Of a DNA stretch of 6,020 nt, positions 4,542 through 6,020 are shown piece by piece (position 1 is the first letter of the stretch; every line of letters starts with the position of its first letter). Source of the stretch: Chloroflexota bacterium (GTDB lineage Bacteria; Chloroflexota; Limnocylindria; QHBO01). The notes below the pieces were generated by a model. That model had not been told where the DNA came from and searched no databases. It was given only the letters and a program-made list of their open reading frames with translations. Location of the stretch: the NCBI GenBank assembly GCA_013820865.1, contig JACDHU010000119.1, forward strand, positions 1-6,020. Reading direction: 5' to 3'. The position numbers and the translations under genes were made by a program.

Positions 4542-5705
4542 ATGAACGAAGCGATCAGCAACATCTGGCGCCGTCCGCTGCGGACGGCCTTGACCATCCT
4601 CGGCATCGTCATCGGCGTCTTTGCGCTCACCGTGATGGGCGCGCTGGCCGAGAAGCTCAACGTCCTCGTGGACGGCGGAGACGAGTATTTCCGCACGCGC
4701 ATCTTCGTCTTCGACCAGGGCGCCGCGTCCGGCTTCCAGGCCAGCTCGCGACCGATTATCCGCGACCTCGTCGAGCGCATCGAGGAGCTCCCGGGCGTCG
4801 ACCGAGCCACGCCGGTCCTCCAGACGCTGCTCAACCCTGACCAGGCCGGTGGCTTCGACATCCCGGAGCTGCTGACCGGCATCGAGCCCGACACCTGGTA
4901 CGACGACGCCATCGAGCTGCGCGTGGATGCTGGCCGCCTGCTTGAAGCAGACGAGGCTGGCGTGACCGTCATCGGTGCCGACCTCGCGGAGCGTTATGAC
5001 CTGCGCACCGGAGACATGTTCACCATGCGCGAGCGTGACTTCGAGGTCATCGGCGTGCTCGAGCGAACGCTGACCTTCCCGGACAAGATCGCCTATGTCG
5101 CCCTGACTGACGCCCAGGCCATCTACGTCGAGCTCGTGCCCGACGCATTCGAAGAACGGACCGATGAGCTGGCGACACAGATCGAGGTCTTCCCCGACGA
5201 CCTTGCGGAGGCCGATGCGATCGCCGCGGCGATCGAGCGTGAGCTCAGCGGCGTGCGCGCCGTGACCCCGGAGCAGGTGGCCGATCAGATCGGCCAGGCC
5301 AGCATCGTGTTCAACCTCATCATCGTCGGGGCCAGTGTCATCGCCGTCATCGTCGGAGGCCTGTCCGTCATCAACACCATGGTCATGACTGTCTCCGAGC
5401 GCGTGCGCGAGATCGGCATCAAGAAGGCGGTCGGCGCGCCGACGGGCGCCATCCTCCGCGAGTTCGTCATCGAGGCAACGTTGCTCGGTGCCATCGGCGG
5501 GTTGATCGGTCTGTCGGCGGGAGCGTTGCTGGTCGTCATCCTCAACGCCCAGACGGCCGGCTCCGGCACGACCGTTTTCCTCCTGACGCCGATGCTGCTC
5601 CTGCGCTCGTTTCTCTTTGCGACCATCCTCGGGGCGCTGGCCGGCATCTATCCCGCGCTGCGAGCCGCCCGGCTGGACCCGGTCACGGCGCTGCGCAGCA
5701 CGTGA
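4542..5705 (+). CDS. ABC transporter permease, MacB/FtsX family
   Basis: This is an inner-membrane subunit of a mechanotransmission-type ABC exporter or lipoprotein/peptide system. The 387-residue protein has the family layout: an amphipathic start with RRPLRTALTILGI, TM1 at about 15-35, a large extracytoplasmic MacB-like core domain at about 36-253, TM2 at about 254-284, TM3 at about 308-336 and TM4 at about 351-374. The coupling segment SERVREIGIKKAVGA (285-299), which docks on the ATPase, and the C-terminal signature AARLDPVTALR (375-385) are both textbook. The extracellular domain is acidic. The ATPase gene begins on the stop codon (TGATG), so the subunits are made together; a permease-first order is common in such pairs. 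The substrate cannot be told from the sequence. No membrane-fusion protein is visible, though one could lie beyond the window. Confidence 0.95.
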   Translation: MNEAISNIWRRPLRTALTILGIVIGVFALTVMGALAEKLNVLVDGGDEYFRTRIFVFDQGAASGFQASSRPIIRDLVERIEELPGVDRATPVLQTLLNPDQAGGFDIPELLTGIEPDTWYDDAIELRVDAGRLLEADEAGVTVIGADLAERYDLRTGDMFTMRERDFEVIGVLERTLTFPDKIAYVALTDAQAIYVELVPDAFEERTDELATQIEVFPDDLAEADAIAAAIERELSGVRAVTPEQVADQIGQASIVFNLIIVGASVIAVIVGGLSVINTMVMTVSERVREIGIKKAVGAPTGAILREFVIEATLLGAIGGLIGLSAGALLVVILNAQTAGSGTTVFLLTPMLLLRSFLFATILGALAGIYPALRAARLDPVTALRST

Positions 5706-6020
5706 TGCCGATCCTCGAGGCCACGGGCCTGGCAAAGGTGTATCGGCGCGGTGCGAGCGAGGTGCGTGCCGTCGACGGAATTGGCCTGAGCGTCGAAGCC
5801 GGCGAGTTCATGTCGATCATGGGCCGATCCGGCTCCGGCAAGACGACGCTGCTCGACCTGCTGGGGTGCCTGTTGCGACCGACCTCGGGCGAGCTGAGCA
5901 TCGACGGCCGCAGCGTGATCGGCGCCACGGACGGGGAGTTGGCGACGATTCGCCGCGAGCGCATCGGCTTCGTGTTCCAGGAGTTCAACCTGATCGCGAC
6001 CCTGACGGCCATGGAGAACG
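5705..6020 (+). CDS. ABC transporter ATPase, MacB/LolD type (3' truncated)
   Basis: This is the ATP-hydrolysing subunit for the permease just upstream. The 105 complete codons in the window give MPILEATGLAKVYRRG with the A-loop aromatic Y13, then Walker A GRSGSGKT (40-47) followed by TLLDLLGCLLRPTSGEL. The Q-loop is FVFQEFNLIATLTAMEN (89-105) with Q92. The FQ.FNL..TLTA.EN pattern is characteristic of the LolD/MacB/FtsE group. The signature LSGGQ, Walker B and switch histidine lie beyond base 6020. The ATG at 5705 shares one base with the permease stop (TGATG), so translation is probably by reinitiation; no separate Shine-Dalgarno is evident. Confidence 0.95.
   Translation, partial: MPILEATGLAKVYRRGASEVRAVDGIGLSVEAGEFMSIMGRSGSGKTTLLDLLGCLLRPTSGELSIDGRSVIGATDGELATIRRERIGFVFQEFNLIATLTAMEN

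Noticed and set aside
4251..5735. 494-codon open frame on the minus strand
   Set aside because: It is antisense to the ABC permease, which has textbook motifs. The translation is a low-complexity D/R/G/H-rich string of the kind GC-rich genes produce on the opposite strand, and it runs through the repeat element and tandem repeat.

Overview
The window is GC-rich (roughly two thirds G+C by eye) and gene-dense. Genes often overlap at ATGA or TGATG junctions, and Shine-Dalgarno signals are weak or absent inside operons. A short, archaeal-like nicotinate phosphoribosyltransferase and a poxvirus/Deinococcus-type topoisomerase IB would fit a high-GC soil or freshwater bacterium such as a Chloroflexota (Limnocylindria-like) or an actinobacterium. 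This placement is inference from style only; no marker gene here fixes it.

Layout. (1) Bases 1-1600, plus strand: the C-terminal tail of a membrane-anchored protein (3-179), a nicotinate phosphoribosyltransferase (176-1213, ATGA overlap) and a small three-repeat TPR protein (1217-1600), probably one operon. (2) Bases 1601-1799: a gap between convergent genes, largely filled by a 134-bp imperfect palindrome (1617-1750). (3) Bases 1800-4227, minus strand: an HTH regulator with a possible nuclease-like C-terminal domain (3577-4227), a Nudix hydrolase of the ADP-ribose pyrophosphatase type (2870-3406) and a type IB DNA topoisomerase (1800-2873, ATGA overlap with the Nudix gene). (4) Bases 4228-4541: a divergent intergenic region with a palindromic element and a 10-bp tandem repeat. 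(5) Bases 4542-6020, plus strand: a MacB/FtsX-type ABC permease followed by its ATPase, which runs off the window.

How the genes work together. The NAPRTase feeds NAD salvage. The Nudix enzyme probably hydrolyses ADP-ribose, an NAD breakdown product, but it is translationally coupled to the topoisomerase rather than to the NAD gene. The permease and ATPase form one MacB-like or LolCDE-like exporter.

The least ordinary signal is non-coding. Two intergenic elements, at 3425-3566 and 4298-4439, are each exactly 142 bp long. Each is bounded by inverted copies of a motif resembling TGTCCTTCC.GGAGGACACA that is itself palindromic, and the two can be aligned along their whole length in direct orientation. 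They bracket the HTH gene on both sides. They look like a MITE- or REP/BIME-like family, or regulatory/recombination sites, that I do not recognise. Together with the unrelated 134-bp palindrome, three structured intergenic elements lie within 3 kb.
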